Part shown: positions 1-8,616 of the stretch, in pieces
Layout: every line of letters begins with the position of its first letter
How positions within the stretch are numbered: position 1 is the stretch's first letter
Source of the DNA: Nocardia gamkensis NBRC 108242
Lineage (GTDB): Bacteria; Actinomycetota; Actinomycetes; Mycobacteriales; Mycobacteriaceae
Assembly: GCF_001612985.1 (NCBI RefSeq)
Contig: NZ_BDBM01000057.1
Span: 1 to 53,851, forward strand
DNA: 53,851 nucleotides
Reading direction: 5' to 3'
Position numbers and translations under genes: made by a program
The notes under the pieces: generated by a model
The model's database searches: none
What the model was told of the DNA's origin: nothing
Seen by the model: only the letters and a program-made list of their open reading frames with translations

Positions 1-121
1 CCGCCAACACCTCAGGCGCCCGCGGCACCGACACCCCCACCGGCGACTGCGCACCCGAACCACTCACCACCACACCAGCAACAACCAAAGCCGAGACCGT
101 TATCGGAGCAGATACACGCAT
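1..121 (-). CDS. N-terminus of an exported protein, cut by the left edge
   Basis: Reading leftwards from the ATG at 119-121 gives about 40 residues starting MRVSAPITVSALVVAGVVVS, followed by SGSGAQSPVGVSVP. This is a short basic start, a hydrophobic stretch of about 15 residues and a small-residue cleavage region, so it looks like a Sec signal peptide. The mature protein lies outside the window, so function cannot be given. A perfect palindrome of the LacI-operator type lies about 65 bases upstream, which would fit a sugar-regulated secreted glycosidase; that is only a guess. Confidence 0.5.
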   Translation of the reverse strand, partial: MRVSAPITVSALVVAGVVVSGSGAQSPVGVSVPRAPEVLA

Positions 122-185
122 TCGGCCACACCCAATCCTCGACGTCGTGGGAGCAGCCGTCGCGACAACCCCTGCGCCGGCCACT

Positions 186-203
186 CTGGACAACGTTGTC
201 CAG
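186..203. promoter_or_regulatory. 18-bp perfect palindrome, LacI-family operator type
   Basis: CTGGACAACGTTGTCCAG is a perfect inverted repeat with a central CG. GACAACGTTGTC-like sites are typical of LacI-family regulators in actinobacteria. It lies between the DUF1003 stop codon and the start of the exported protein at the left edge, so the likely regulated gene is that exported protein. No LacI regulator is present in the window. Confidence 0.55.
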
Positions 204-204
204 G

Positions 205-855
205 TTACCCACCAGTCAGGTCCTTATTCGGTATTTTCGGTTGATCACTGGTTCCCGACGGTGAAACCGCTGCTGGAGCAGGCTTTCGGCCGGAGCTTTT
301 CTTGCGGCCACCCTTTCCGCCGCTTTCCGTTCGGATCTCGTGATCAGGGGATTCCCCGTACTCCATTCGGTCCAGAATCCCTTTCAGTTCCTCCAATTCC
401 CGGCGCAGGTAATCGCGGGTGGCCACTTCGCCGACGGCGATGCGCAGCGCCGCGAGTTCCCGGGCGAGGAACTCGGTGTCCGCCTTGGTCTGCGCGGCCC
501 GCACCCGGTCCTCCTCCAGGGCCACCCGGTCCCGGTTGTCCTGCCGGTTCTGCGCCAGCAGGATCAACGGCGCCGCGTAGGCGGCTTGGGTGGAGAACGC
601 CAGATTCAGCAGGATGAACGGGTATGGGTCCCACCGCAGGGCGACCACGAAGATGTTCAGCAGAATCCAAACCAGCACGAGGATCGTCTGGACCGCCAAA
701 TACCGTCCGGTCCCCAGGAATCGCGCCACCCGTTCGCTGCTGCGGGCCAAAGCCTCGGCGTCCCACTCGAACCGGAACCGGCTTTCCACCGGTGTTTCCA
801 AACGCTGGCGCGCCCTGCTGGGACCGAGCCGCATGCCCGGGTCGTTCTCGCTCAC
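205..855 (-). CDS. DUF1003 membrane protein
   Basis: A 216-residue protein of the DUF1003 family, resembling M. tuberculosis Rv1231c (recalled). Residues about 50-105 hold two hydrophobic helices (around LAVQTILVLVWILLNIFVVAL and the FILLNLAFSTQAAYAAPLIL segment) followed by the family's AQNRQDNRDR turn. A charged helical segment rich in ELAALR/ELEELK follows (about 115-165), probably a coiled coil, and the tail is basic and disordered. Biochemical role is unknown for the family. It follows the MgtE-N/CBS gene on the same strand with a 37-base gap, so the two are probably cotranscribed, as in mycobacteria. Confidence 0.85.
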   Translation of the reverse strand: MSENDPGMRLGPSRARQRLETPVESRFRFEWDAEALARSSERVARFLGTGRYLAVQTILVLVWILLNIFVVALRWDPYPFILLNLAFSTQAAYAAPLILLAQNRQDNRDRVALEEDRVRAAQTKADTEFLARELAALRIAVGEVATRDYLRRELEELKGILDRMEYGESPDHEIRTESGGKGGRKKSSGRKPAPAAVSPSGTSDQPKIPNKDLTGG

Positions 856-892
856 GGTGTGTCCTTTCGGGCGTGAGCGGGGCCCCGCGCGG

Positions 893-2173
893 TCACGCCC
901 TGCCCCTCTCGTCGGTCTCTTCCTGGTCGCGCCAGTCTTCGGGCAACAGGTGATCGAGGACGTCGTCGACGCTTACCGCGCCGAGCAGATGGTTCTCCTC
1001 GTCCACCACCGGTCCGCAGACCAGGTTGTAGGTCGCGAAATATCGCGTCACCGCGGCCAAGGGGAGATCTGGGCGCAGCGGCGACAGGTCGGTGTCGAGA
1101 ATGCCGCCCACCAGGTGGGCGGGAGGTTCGCGCAGCAATTGCTGGATGTGCACCGAACCGAGGTAGCGGCCGGTCGGCGTCGCGGTGGGCGGACGCACCA
1201 CGAACACCATGGAGGCCAGCGCTGGGGTGAGGTCGGGGTTGCGCACCCGCGCCAGCGCTTCGGCCACCGTCGTCGACGGCGTCAGGATGATCGGTTTCGG
1301 CGTCATCAGACCGCCCGCGCTGTAGGGGGAGTGCGCGAGCAACCTGCGCACCGGTTCGGACTCCTGGGGGTCCATCAGGGCGAGCAGCGATTCGGCCTCG
1401 CCCTCGGGCAGCTCGCCCAGCAGGTCGGCGGCGTCGTCGGGGTCCATCGCCTCCAGCACGTCGGCGGCCCTGCGCACCTCCAGGTGACCGAGCAACTCGA
1501 CCTGCTCGTCGTCGGGGAGTTCCTGCACCACGTCGGCCAGGCGTTCGTCGTCCAGCGCGACGGCCACCTCGATCCGCCGTTTCTCCGGCAGCTCGCGCAA
1601 CTGCTGCGCCACGTCGGCCGCGCGCATGCCTTCGAACTGTTCGAGCAGTTGCGTGACGTCCTGCCCCGGCCTGCCGATCTCGTAGGGCGTCAGGCCGGAC
1701 ACCATGGTCCAGTCCACCACGTGCACCGTGCGCCTGCGGCCCAGCCTGCGGTGCCCGCGCACCGCGACCCTGCTGACCAGCCAGTCCCTGGAACGGGTCT
1801 GCTCGATGCCGAGATCGACCACGTGGACGTCCACGTCCGCCAGGTCGGGCAGGTCCGGGTCCTCGACCCGCACCACCGAGTCGACGATCTGTGCCAGGGC
1901 GAGCATCTCGCCGGGTCGCTGATTGAAACGGCGCAGGCTCACCGTTCCGGTGTTCAGCGTGACCACGCCGGGTTCGATCGCGGTGATCCGCAGGATCGGC
2001 ACGAAAATACGCCGCCGGGTGGGCAGTTCGACGACCAAGCCGTGCACCCGCGGTTGCTGGCGGTCGGAACGGACGGCCACGACGACGTCGCGAATCCGGC
2101 CGATAGACTCGCCGTCCGGTCCCAGCACCGCCAAACCGGCCAGCCTGGCGACGTACACCCTGGTAGCTGCCAT
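893..2173 (-). CDS. MgtE N-domain/CBS regulator without a channel
   Basis: A 426-residue soluble protein matching the Rv1232c type (recalled). The order is a PRC-barrel-like start (about 5-70, containing GLAVLGPDGESIGRIRDVVV), a second PRC-like part to about 145, an MgtE N-terminal superhelical domain (about 170-275, with repeated LPDDEQVELL/MDPDDAADLL motifs) and a CBS pair (about 280-410, ending VSVDDVLDHLLPEDW). In MgtE these parts sense Mg2+ and gate the channel; here the five-helix channel is absent. That suggests a free Mg2+ or nucleotide sensor acting on another membrane protein, possibly the adjacent DUF1003 protein or CorA (inference). Confidence 0.85.
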   Translation of the reverse strand: MAATRVYVARLAGLAVLGPDGESIGRIRDVVVAVRSDRQQPRVHGLVVELPTRRRIFVPILRITAIEPGVVTLNTGTVSLRRFNQRPGEMLALAQIVDSVVRVEDPDLPDLADVDVHVVDLGIEQTRSRDWLVSRVAVRGHRRLGRRRTVHVVDWTMVSGLTPYEIGRPGQDVTQLLEQFEGMRAADVAQQLRELPEKRRIEVAVALDDERLADVVQELPDDEQVELLGHLEVRRAADVLEAMDPDDAADLLGELPEGEAESLLALMDPQESEPVRRLLAHSPYSAGGLMTPKPIILTPSTTVAEALARVRNPDLTPALASMVFVVRPPTATPTGRYLGSVHIQQLLREPPAHLVGGILDTDLSPLRPDLPLAAVTRYFATYNLVCGPVVDEENHLLGAVSVDDVLDHLLPEDWRDQEETDERGRA

Positions 2174-2235
2174 GCTGTCAGGCTAGATGTTCGCGGGCGG
2201 GTGTTCGCACCCCGCCACGATCGACGGGAGTGATC

Positions 2236-3192
2236 ATGAAGCCGCGCCGTTCGGTGCTCGCCTGCCCGGGCAGCAACACGAAGATGATCGCGAAGGCCAA
2301 GACCTTGCCCGTCGACGAGGTGTTTCTCGATCTGGAGGACGCGGTGGCCCCGGTCGCGAAGGCCGAGGCGCGGGCGAACATCGTCGCGGCGCTCAACGAC
2401 TCCGGGTGGGGAACGCAACTGCGCGTGGTGCGGGTCAACGACTGGACCACCGAATGGACCTACGCGGATGTCATTTCCGTGGTCGAGGGCGCGGGCGCGG
2501 CGCTGGACGCGATCCTGCTGCCCAAGGTGACCGACGCGGGCCAGGTGCGCGCGCTGGACCTGCTGCTGACCCAGCTGGAGAAGGCCTGCGGCCTCGACGC
2601 CGGGCGGATCGGTATCGAGCCGCAGATCGAGAACGCGGCCGGGCTGCGCGCGATCGACGCGATCGCCACCGCGAGCCCCCGGGTGCAGACGCTGGTCTTC
2701 GGCCCGGCGGACTTCATGGCCAGCATCAACATGCGCACCTTGGTGGTCGGCGAACAACCGGAGGGCTACGACACCGGCGACGCCTACCACCACATCCTGA
2801 TGACCATCCTGCTCGCGGCCCGTGCGCACGTCTTGCAGGCGATCGACGGCCCGTACCTGCAGATCCGGGATGTGGAGGGTTTCCGGCGGGCCGCGGCGCG
2901 CACGGCCGCGCTCGGATTCGACGGCAAATGGGTGCTGCACCCCGGACAGATCGAGGCGGCGAACGAGATCTTCAGCCCGCGCCAGTCGGACTACGACCGT
3001 GCCGAGGAGATCCTCTACGCCTATGCCTTTCACACCTCGGCTGCAGGCGGCGCGCGCGGCGCGGTGATGCTCGGTGACGAGATGATCGACGAGGCCAGCG
3101 CCAAGATGGCCCACGTGATCGCGGAGAAGGGCCGTGCCGCCGGAATGACGCGCACCACGCGTTTCACACCACCGCGGGATGCGTCGGAATAG
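2236..3192 (+). CDS. HpcH/HpaI aldolase/citrate lyase family protein (CitE-like)
   Basis: A 318-residue TIM-barrel CoA-ester lyase of the CitE/malyl-CoA lyase family. Visible family features are RSVLACPGSN near the start, FLDLEDAV (metal-binding acidic residues), ILLPKV, IEPQIENAAGL, LVFGPADFMASI and KWVLHPGQIEAANEIF. The expected reaction is cleavage or formation of a malyl-type CoA thioester with Mg2+; the exact substrate cannot be read. ATG 2236 is preferred over GTG 2230 because GGGAG at 2226-2230 sits five bases before it. It is divergent from the MgtE-N/CBS gene and begins a plus-strand run of three genes. Confidence 0.82.
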   Translation: MKPRRSVLACPGSNTKMIAKAKTLPVDEVFLDLEDAVAPVAKAEARANIVAALNDSGWGTQLRVVRVNDWTTEWTYADVISVVEGAGAALDAILLPKVTDAGQVRALDLLLTQLEKACGLDAGRIGIEPQIENAAGLRAIDAIATASPRVQTLVFGPADFMASINMRTLVVGEQPEGYDTGDAYHHILMTILLAARAHVLQAIDGPYLQIRDVEGFRRAAARTAALGFDGKWVLHPGQIEAANEIFSPRQSDYDRAEEILYAYAFHTSAAGGARGAVMLGDEMIDEASAKMAHVIAEKGRAAGMTRTTRFTPPRDASE

Positions 3193-3204
3193 CAGAATGG
3201 AACC

Positions 3205-3696
3205 ATGACGAATCCCTTGGGGAACTCGAGCCGTGCGCGGCAGGGCCTCCCGACACCCCCGTCGGGCTGGCCGGTCGGCTCGTATCCGACCTATGTCGAG
3301 GCGCAGAAGGCGGTCGACTACCTGGCCGACAACCAGTTCCCGGTGCAGGACGTGACCATCGTGGGCGTCGACTTGATGCAGGTCGAGCGGGTCCTCTATC
3401 GGCTGACCTGGGGCAAGGTGATCGGCGGCGGCGTGGTGTCGGGCGCCTGGCTCGGCCTGTTCCTCGGTCTGCTGCTGAGCCTGTTCACCACCAGTGGGGC
3501 GCTGGGTCCGCTGCTCGTCGGCTTGATCGGCGGCGTCATCTTCGGCGTCATCTCGACCTCGATCCCGTACGCGGCCACCAGGGGCCAGCGCGATTTCGCC
3601 TCCACCATGCAGTTGGTGGCAGGCCGCTACGACGTGCTGTGCGATCCGAAGTCGGCCGAACAGGCTCGGGACATGCTCGCGCGGCTGGCGATCTGA
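3205..3696 (+). CDS. General-stress-protein-17M-like membrane protein
   Basis: 163 residues. The N-terminal half has the general stress protein 17M-like fold signature (VGSYPTYVEAQKAVDYLADN, then FPVQDVTIVGVDL). Two hydrophobic helices follow at about 70-95 (the VIGGGVVSGAWLGLFLGLLLS segment) and 100-120. The domain order matches mycobacterial Rv1234 (recalled). Function is unknown. It starts 12 bases after the CitE-like gene and ends 3 bases before the SUFU-like gene, so the three probably form one transcript. Confidence 0.8.
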   Translation: MTNPLGNSSRARQGLPTPPSGWPVGSYPTYVEAQKAVDYLADNQFPVQDVTIVGVDLMQVERVLYRLTWGKVIGGGVVSGAWLGLFLGLLLSLFTTSGALGPLLVGLIGGVIFGVISTSIPYAATRGQRDFASTMQLVAGRYDVLCDPKSAEQARDMLARLAI

Positions 3697-3699
3697 GGC

Positions 3700-4281
3700 A
3701 TGGAAGTACTGGAGACGGTCCGCACCGAGGTGCTGGGCCATTTCGGGGTGGAGGCCGCGCACGTCGACGCCGCGTCGGTCACCTTCCTGGGCTTGGAGCC
3801 GATCGAGATCCTGCGCATCGCCGAGGGCGATCTGGTGCACTATGTGACGCTCGGCGCCAGCAGGCATCCGATGGGCGATCCCGCCGCGGTGCACGCCGAC
3901 CCGGTGCGCGGGCCGCGCGCCGAGCTGGTTCTGACGTTGCGGTCCGGCGTCGGCGCCAGCTCCGGCCTGGCCAAATCGCTCGGCGTGCTCGCCGCGGCTC
4001 CGGTCGTGGAAGGCGTTGTGCTGCAAGCGGACGCGCTGCTGGATCTGGGTGAGCCGATGTGGCGCGACGCGCCGTTCACCGCGGTTCTGCTCGGCGACAG
4101 CGACATTCCGGCCGTGTCGCTGCCCGACCCGGCCGAGCCGGTGCGGTACTTCGCCGTGACGCCGGTGACCGCGACGGAGGCGGCGTGGGTACGCGTTCGC
4201 GGCGCGCAGGCGTTGCGGGAGGCGTGGCAGGAGGCGGGGATCGACGTGCGCGACCCGAGGCGCGGCGCCGCCAGCTTGTGA
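3700..4281 (+). CDS. Suppressor-of-fused-domain-like protein
   Basis: 193 residues without signal peptide or membrane segment. Features such as ILRIAEGDLVHYVTLGASRHPM, RAELVLTLR and FTAVLLGDSDIPAVSLP match bacterial SUFU-like domains, which often act as immunity or binding proteins. The alternative is an unassigned conserved actinobacterial family. It follows the stress-type membrane protein by 3 bases and converges on corA, separated by 12 bases. Confidence 0.65.
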   Translation: MEVLETVRTEVLGHFGVEAAHVDAASVTFLGLEPIEILRIAEGDLVHYVTLGASRHPMGDPAAVHADPVRGPRAELVLTLRSGVGASSGLAKSLGVLAAAPVVEGVVLQADALLDLGEPMWRDAPFTAVLLGDSDIPAVSLPDPAEPVRYFAVTPVTATEAAWVRVRGAQALREAWQEAGIDVRDPRRGAASL

Positions 4282-4293
4282 TCCGTCGCCCGG

Positions 4294-5364
4294 CTACAGC
4301 CACTTGTTGCGGCGGAAGGTGAAGAACAAGCCCGTGCAGATGGCGAGGATGAGCACCCACACCATCGGATAACCCCAGACCTGGTGCAGTTCGGGCATGT
4401 GATCGAAGTTCATCCCGTAGATGCCCGCGATCATCGTCGGCACCGCCGCGATCGCGACCCAGGCCGAGATCTTGCGCATGTCGGTGTTCTGCTGCACGCC
4501 GATCCGGGCCAGCGCGGCGCTGATCAGCGCGCTGAGCGCCTCGTCGAAGTCGTTGATCCGTTCGGCGACGGCGGCGTGCTGCTCCGCGACGTCGCGCAGA
4601 TAGCGCCGGACCTCCTTGGGCACCGGCAGATCCGGTTTATGACTCAGCTGGTCGAGCGGCGCGGCCAGCGGATTCACCGCGCGCCGCAGCTCGACCACTT
4701 CGCGCTTGAGCTGGTAGATGGATTCCACGGTGACCCTGCTACGCGGAGTGAAGATCTCCTCTTCCATCTCGTCGATGTCGTCCTCGACCGACTGGGCCAC
4801 CTCGATGTAGGAGTCCACCACCCGGTCGGCGATCGCGTGCAGCACCGCGCCGGGGCCGAGCGCCAGTTGCGTGGGGTCCTCCTCCAACGCCTTGCGCACC
4901 TCGGCCAGCCCGGAATGCTCACCGTGCCGGACGGCGACCACGAAGTCGGGGCCGGTGAACACGATGATCTCGCCGGTCTCCACGATCTCGCTGACGCTGT
5001 TCAACTCGTGCTCGACGTAGCTGACCGTGCGCAGCAACAGCAGCAGCGAATCGTCATAACGTTCCAGCTTCGGCCGTTGGTGCTTCTCCAAGGCGTACTC
5101 CACGGCCAGCGGATGCAGCCCGAAGGTCTCGGCGATGTCGGCCATCTGGGTGCGGTCCGGATCGTGCAGCCCGACCCAGACGAACCCGTGTTCCTCGCGG
5201 GCTCGCGCGAGGGCCGCTTCATGCGTGAAGCGTCCGGACAGGCGCTTGCCGTCCACGTACACCGCGCAGTCGACGATCGCCTGCGCCGTCGGGACCGGGA
5301 TGAAACGGTGCGCGGGCGTTCGGCCGGATCCACGAAGTGAGGAGAGCGGAGAAAAGGACGGCAC
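4294..5364 (-). CDS. corA: CorA-family magnesium/cobalt transporter
   Basis: A 356-residue CorA protein. The long soluble N-terminal domain contains a helical bundle (about 215-290) and two C-terminal membrane helices, the first ending in the hallmark YGMNF at about residue 324 and the second ending in RRNKWL. GMN forms the Mg2+ selectivity filter of the pentameric inner-membrane channel. GTG 5364 is chosen because the open frame upstream is low-complexity Arg/Ser and would overlap the divergent PHP gene; the length then matches mycobacterial CorA (Rv1239c, about 366 residues). The ribosome site is weak, so the start is uncertain by some codons. Confidence 0.88.
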   Translation of the reverse strand: MPSFSPLSSLRGSGRTPAHRFIPVPTAQAIVDCAVYVDGKRLSGRFTHEAALARAREEHGFVWVGLHDPDRTQMADIAETFGLHPLAVEYALEKHQRPKLERYDDSLLLLLRTVSYVEHELNSVSEIVETGEIIVFTGPDFVVAVRHGEHSGLAEVRKALEEDPTQLALGPGAVLHAIADRVVDSYIEVAQSVEDDIDEMEEEIFTPRSRVTVESIYQLKREVVELRRAVNPLAAPLDQLSHKPDLPVPKEVRRYLRDVAEQHAAVAERINDFDEALSALISAALARIGVQQNTDMRKISAWVAIAAVPTMIAGIYGMNFDHMPELHQVWGYPMVWVLILAICTGLFFTFRRNKWL

Positions 5365-5448
5365 CTTGACGATGCTACGTCGCCGCAGGCTGCCGGAAGC
5401 TCGCCTGCGCGTGCGGGAAGACGCCGCCGCACTGTAAGACTTGAAGGC

Positions 5449-6303
5449 GTGCGCATCGACCTCCATACCCACTCGACCGCGTCCGACGGCACCGACACCC
5501 CGGCCGAACTCGTGCGGAACGCGGCCGCCGCGGGCCTGGACGTCGTCGCGATCACCGATCACGACACCACGGCGGGCTGGGCCGAAGCGGTCGACGCGCT
5601 ACCGGCGGGCATGACGCTGGTCCGCGGCATGGAGATGTCGTGTGTCGGCCTCGGCGAGGACGGCTGGCCGGTGCCCGTGCATCTGCTGGCCTACCTGTTC
5701 GACCCGGCCCATCGCGGCTTCGCCGAGGAACGCGAGCGGCTGCGCGCCGAACGGGTGGAGCGGCTGCGCGCCATGGCCGAGCGGATGGCCGCCGACGGAC
5801 TGCCGATCGATCCCGATGCCGTGCTGGCCTCGGCCGGTCCATCGGCGGGGCGACCGCACCTGGCCCGCGCGCTGGTCGCCGCCGGTGTGGTGCCGAGCGT
5901 GGACGCGGCGTTCGACGAATTGCTCGCCCCGCACGGCCGCTACTACGCCGAGAAGGCCGACACCCCGCTGCGCCGGGCGGTGCAGATGATCGCCACCGCG
6001 GGCGGGGTCAGCGTGCTGGCGCACACCAGGGCGCGCAAGCGGGGCAGGCTGCTCGCGCTCGACGACATCCGCGAACTGGCCGCGCTGGGGCTCGGCGGCC
6101 TGGAGATCGCGCACCCCGACCACTCCGCGGCCGACCGCGCGGTGCTCACCGATCTCGCCGCCGAACTCGGCCTGCTCACCACCGGTTCGTCGGACTACCA
6201 CGGTTCGAACAAGACCATCCGGCTCGGCGACTACACCACCGATCCCGCGCAGTTCGAGAAGCTCGTCGGCAAGGCATCCGGCGTGCCGGTGGTCACCCCG
6301 TGA
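5449..6303 (+). CDS. PHP-domain phosphoesterase (TrpH/YciV type)
   Basis: A 284-residue PHP metal-dependent phosphoesterase. It starts with GTG reading as MRIDLHTHSTASDGTDTP, the first metal-binding motif (HxH), followed by AITDHDTTAGW, a GMEMSC glutamate site, HARTHARKRG-like VLAHTRA and TGSSDYHG near the C-terminus. Members hydrolyse nucleotide or RNA 5' ends (RNase AM in E. coli). Length is typical. It is divergent from corA (84-base gap) and overlaps the start of the next small membrane gene. Confidence 0.85.
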   Translation: MRIDLHTHSTASDGTDTPAELVRNAAAAGLDVVAITDHDTTAGWAEAVDALPAGMTLVRGMEMSCVGLGEDGWPVPVHLLAYLFDPAHRGFAEERERLRAERVERLRAMAERMAADGLPIDPDAVLASAGPSAGRPHLARALVAAGVVPSVDAAFDELLAPHGRYYAEKADTPLRRAVQMIATAGGVSVLAHTRARKRGRLLALDDIRELAALGLGGLEIAHPDHSAADRAVLTDLAAELGLLTTGSSDYHGSNKTIRLGDYTTDPAQFEKLVGKASGVPVVTP

Positions 6304-6566
6304 GACTCCTGCGCGGACTCAGCGGCATCGTCGCCGGGGGCACCGTGGTGGGCATGCTGGTCGTGGTCGGCGCCGCTGTGCTCGCGGATCGGCGCGGCTT
6401 CCCCGGTCCCGGCGGTGAATCGGTCACCTGGCATGTCGCGGCCGCGGTGGTCGCCCTCGCGGCGCAGATATATTCGGACCGGCACCGCGGGGTGGCCGCC
6501 TGCGCCGCATCCATGATCGTTTTTCTGGCTGCTGGACTATTGCTGTGGACACAATGGTGGAGCTGA
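6300..6566 (+). CDS. Small membrane protein, 88 residues
   Basis: GTG at 6300 overlaps the PHP stop codon (GTGA). The frame encodes RLLRGLSGIVAGGTVVGMLV at the start, a first hydrophobic helix of about 20 residues, a short GFPGPGGES loop, a second helix (WHVAAAVVALAAQIY) and a third (MIVFLAAGLLLWTQWWS). It resembles small uncharacterised actinobacterial membrane proteins encoded after PHP genes. Translational coupling to the PHP gene is likely. The function is unknown. Confidence 0.72.
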   Translation: MRLLRGLSGIVAGGTVVGMLVVVGAAVLADRRGFPGPGGESVTWHVAAAVVALAAQIYSDRHRGVAACAASMIVFLAAGLLLWTQWWS

Positions 6567-6617
6567 TTTCCGGGCATTGGTTGCGGCCGGATGAATTGTG
6601 CCGGAACATTTTTCTTT

Positions 6618-8150
6618 GTGACTGAACTCGAGACGAGTGTACTGGTAATCGGCGGTGGTCCCGCCGGTGCCTGGGCGGCCGTCTCGGCCGCGGCGGCGGG
6701 CGCCACCGTCGTGCTCGTCGACAAGGCGCACTGCGGCTCGAGCGGGCCGACCGCGCGCGGCGCGATCTCCTTGTGGCACATCCCGCCCGGCCCGGCGCGG
6801 GAGGAGGCGGTGCGGCGCGCGCACGCGCACGGCGGCGGGCTGGCGGATCCTGACCTGATGCACCGCGTGCTCGAGGAGACCCATCAGCGGGTCGAGCAAT
6901 TGGCCCGGTGGGGTTGTCGCGTCGCCGGTGACCCGGCGCGACGGCGGATGCATCTGGACGGCGCCCGCTACCTGCGGCGGATGCGCCGCGTGCTGCGGGG
7001 AGCCGGGGTGCGCGTACTCGACCATCATCCCGCGTTGCAATTGCTCGTCGATCGCGAAGGGATGGTGGCGGGCGCGGGCGGACTGAGCGGGCACGAGGGG
7101 TTCCGGCACTGGAGCGTGCGTGCGGGCGCGGTCGTGGTGGCCACGGGAGGTTGCGCGTTCCTGTCCGGCGCCGCCGGCACCGACGTCGACACCGGCGACG
7201 GCCTGTTGTTCGCCGCGGAAGCGGGCGCCGAGCTGTCCGGAATGGAATTCTCCTGCGCCTACAGCCTGATCTCGCCGGACAAGGACGAGCAGGCCGCGCT
7301 CCGTGGTTTCGTCTCGCGATCCGCCCCCCTCTACGACGAATCCGGCGCCGAGTTGTCCGGCCATATGTCGGCGGCGCTCGCGGCCATCGCCGATGGACAG
7401 CGCATATTCGCCGCCTTGGACGACGTGCCGGTCGCCTTGCGGTCCCGGCCGACGCACCAGGGCCACGTCGACCGCGCCACACGGGTGCCGCTGCGGGCCG
7501 TGCTGGAGGGCACCGTGCGCGGCACCGGGGGACTGCGCGTCACCGGGCCGGATTGCGCGACGACCGTCGCGGGCCTGTTCGCCGCGGGCGACGTCGTCAG
7601 CCGGGAGGCGATCACCGGCGCGGTGAGCGGATCCGGCGGACTGAGCGGGGCGTGGGCGATCGCGTCGGGCGTGTGGGCGGGCACCGCCGCGGCGAAGTTC
7701 GCGCGGACCTCGGATCGCCGCGCCCCGGCGCGCGAGGTGCCGGGAGCCGGGCTGAACGCTGTGGCGCGGATCGACCCCCGAGCGGTGGTCGGCCTCGTCC
7801 AGGAGCACACCTTGCCGTTGCGGCGCAGCTACTGGCGCAGCGCGGGCAGCCTGCGCGACAGCATCGGCGAACTCGACGGGATGTGGCCCGGCGCGGAATT
7901 CGACCTCGGCGGTAGCGGTGTGGACCTGCTGCGCGCCCGGCAGGCCGCCGCACTGCTCGCGGTGGCGCGCTGGACGAAATACAGCGCGCTCATGCGCACC
8001 GAGAGCCGCGGCATGCACCGCAGGACCGATCATCCCGGCGCGTCCGACACCTGGCGGATGCGGCTGATCTCCGGTGGCGTGCGCAGCGTGTGGGTGCGCC
8101 CCGACGCGCCGCCGAGCCTGCCGGAGCAGCCCCACGATATCGTGGCATGA
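6618..8150 (+). CDS. FAD-dependent oxidoreductase, fumarate reductase/aspartate oxidase flavoprotein family
   Basis: About 510 residues. The FAD-binding motif is VLVIGGGPAGAWAA at residues 8-21, followed by a GPTARGAISLWH flavin-adjacent segment, the VVVATGGCAF motif, VAGLFAAGDVV and SGSGGLSGAWAIASG at the second FAD segment, and a helical C-terminus with RTESRGMHRRTDHPG, as in L-aspartate oxidase, succinate dehydrogenase and AprA flavoproteins. GTG 6618 is preferred to ATG 6591 because the family begins directly at the TELETSVLVIGGG strand and GGAAC lies upstream. No iron-sulfur or membrane-anchor subunit is adjacent, so the electron acceptor and substrate are unknown. Confidence 0.8.
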   Translation: MTELETSVLVIGGGPAGAWAAVSAAAAGATVVLVDKAHCGSSGPTARGAISLWHIPPGPAREEAVRRAHAHGGGLADPDLMHRVLEETHQRVEQLARWGCRVAGDPARRRMHLDGARYLRRMRRVLRGAGVRVLDHHPALQLLVDREGMVAGAGGLSGHEGFRHWSVRAGAVVVATGGCAFLSGAAGTDVDTGDGLLFAAEAGAELSGMEFSCAYSLISPDKDEQAALRGFVSRSAPLYDESGAELSGHMSAALAAIADGQRIFAALDDVPVALRSRPTHQGHVDRATRVPLRAVLEGTVRGTGGLRVTGPDCATTVAGLFAAGDVVSREAITGAVSGSGGLSGAWAIASGVWAGTAAAKFARTSDRRAPAREVPGAGLNAVARIDPRAVVGLVQEHTLPLRRSYWRSAGSLRDSIGELDGMWPGAEFDLGGSGVDLLRARQAAALLAVARWTKYSALMRTESRGMHRRTDHPGASDTWRMRLISGGVRSVWVRPDAPPSLPEQPHDIVA

Positions 8151-8266
8151 TCTTCGCCCGCGTTGCCGTGGCCGCGCCCGCCCGCCGCCGCGCGGGACTC
8201 ACACCGGCAACGCCGCGAGCGGTGCGATCACTCACCGCGCCGCGCTCGTGAACGGGGAGTTTCCGC

Positions 8267-8280
8267 TTACCTGAAGGTAA
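8267..8280. promoter_or_regulatory. Inverted repeat TTACC-N4-GGTAA
   Basis: TTACCTGAAGGTAA has five-base arms around TGAA. A related repeat with the same outer arms lies about 350 bases downstream, next to the malic enzyme start. TTACC/GGTAA arms suit a dimeric regulator; the family cannot be named. Confidence 0.4.
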
Positions 8281-8616
8281 TTCCCGCCTCCTACCGTTGG
8301 GTGATGGAGCGCGACACGGCCCAGGGAGTAACCGGTTTGGCAACTTGCCCACCGGACTGGCAGAATGTGTCGGATTCCTTACCTCCGCCACCGCCGGGTG
8401 AGGGAATCACGGAGGTCTCCGCCTCGCCGACGTACCGTCGCGACCCGCGAGATCACACCGCATGTTCTGTCCGGGCCCACCCGTCCGGTTTCTGTTTCGC
8501 GGATCAGTGCCGCGCCCGCCATCGAGATACCGGCAAGTCGTGTTCGCCCGCTCGCATCCGTCTCGAAACATACCGGTCAGCGCACTCGATGAGCGTAGTG
8601 AAACGACTTATACCCA

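Noticed and set aside
2197..2216. GC-rich hairpin between the divergent MgtE-N/CBS and CitE-like genes
   Set aside because: Imperfect GGCGGGTG/CACCCCGCC pairing in a short divergent promoter; too likely by chance at this GC content.
590..2233. 547-residue plus-strand frame over the MgtE-N/CBS gene
   Set aside because: Antisense shadow with Arg/His-rich composition and no ribosome site; the opposite strand carries clear MgtE-N and CBS motifs.
1954..4026. 690-residue minus-strand frame across the CitE-like and SUFU-like genes
   Set aside because: Shadow of three good plus-strand genes with strong domain evidence.
5640..6299. Upstream part of the open frame that contains the 88-residue membrane protein
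   Set aside because: It overlaps the PHP gene in another frame and is Arg/Ala low-complexity; only the part from GTG 6300 looks like protein.
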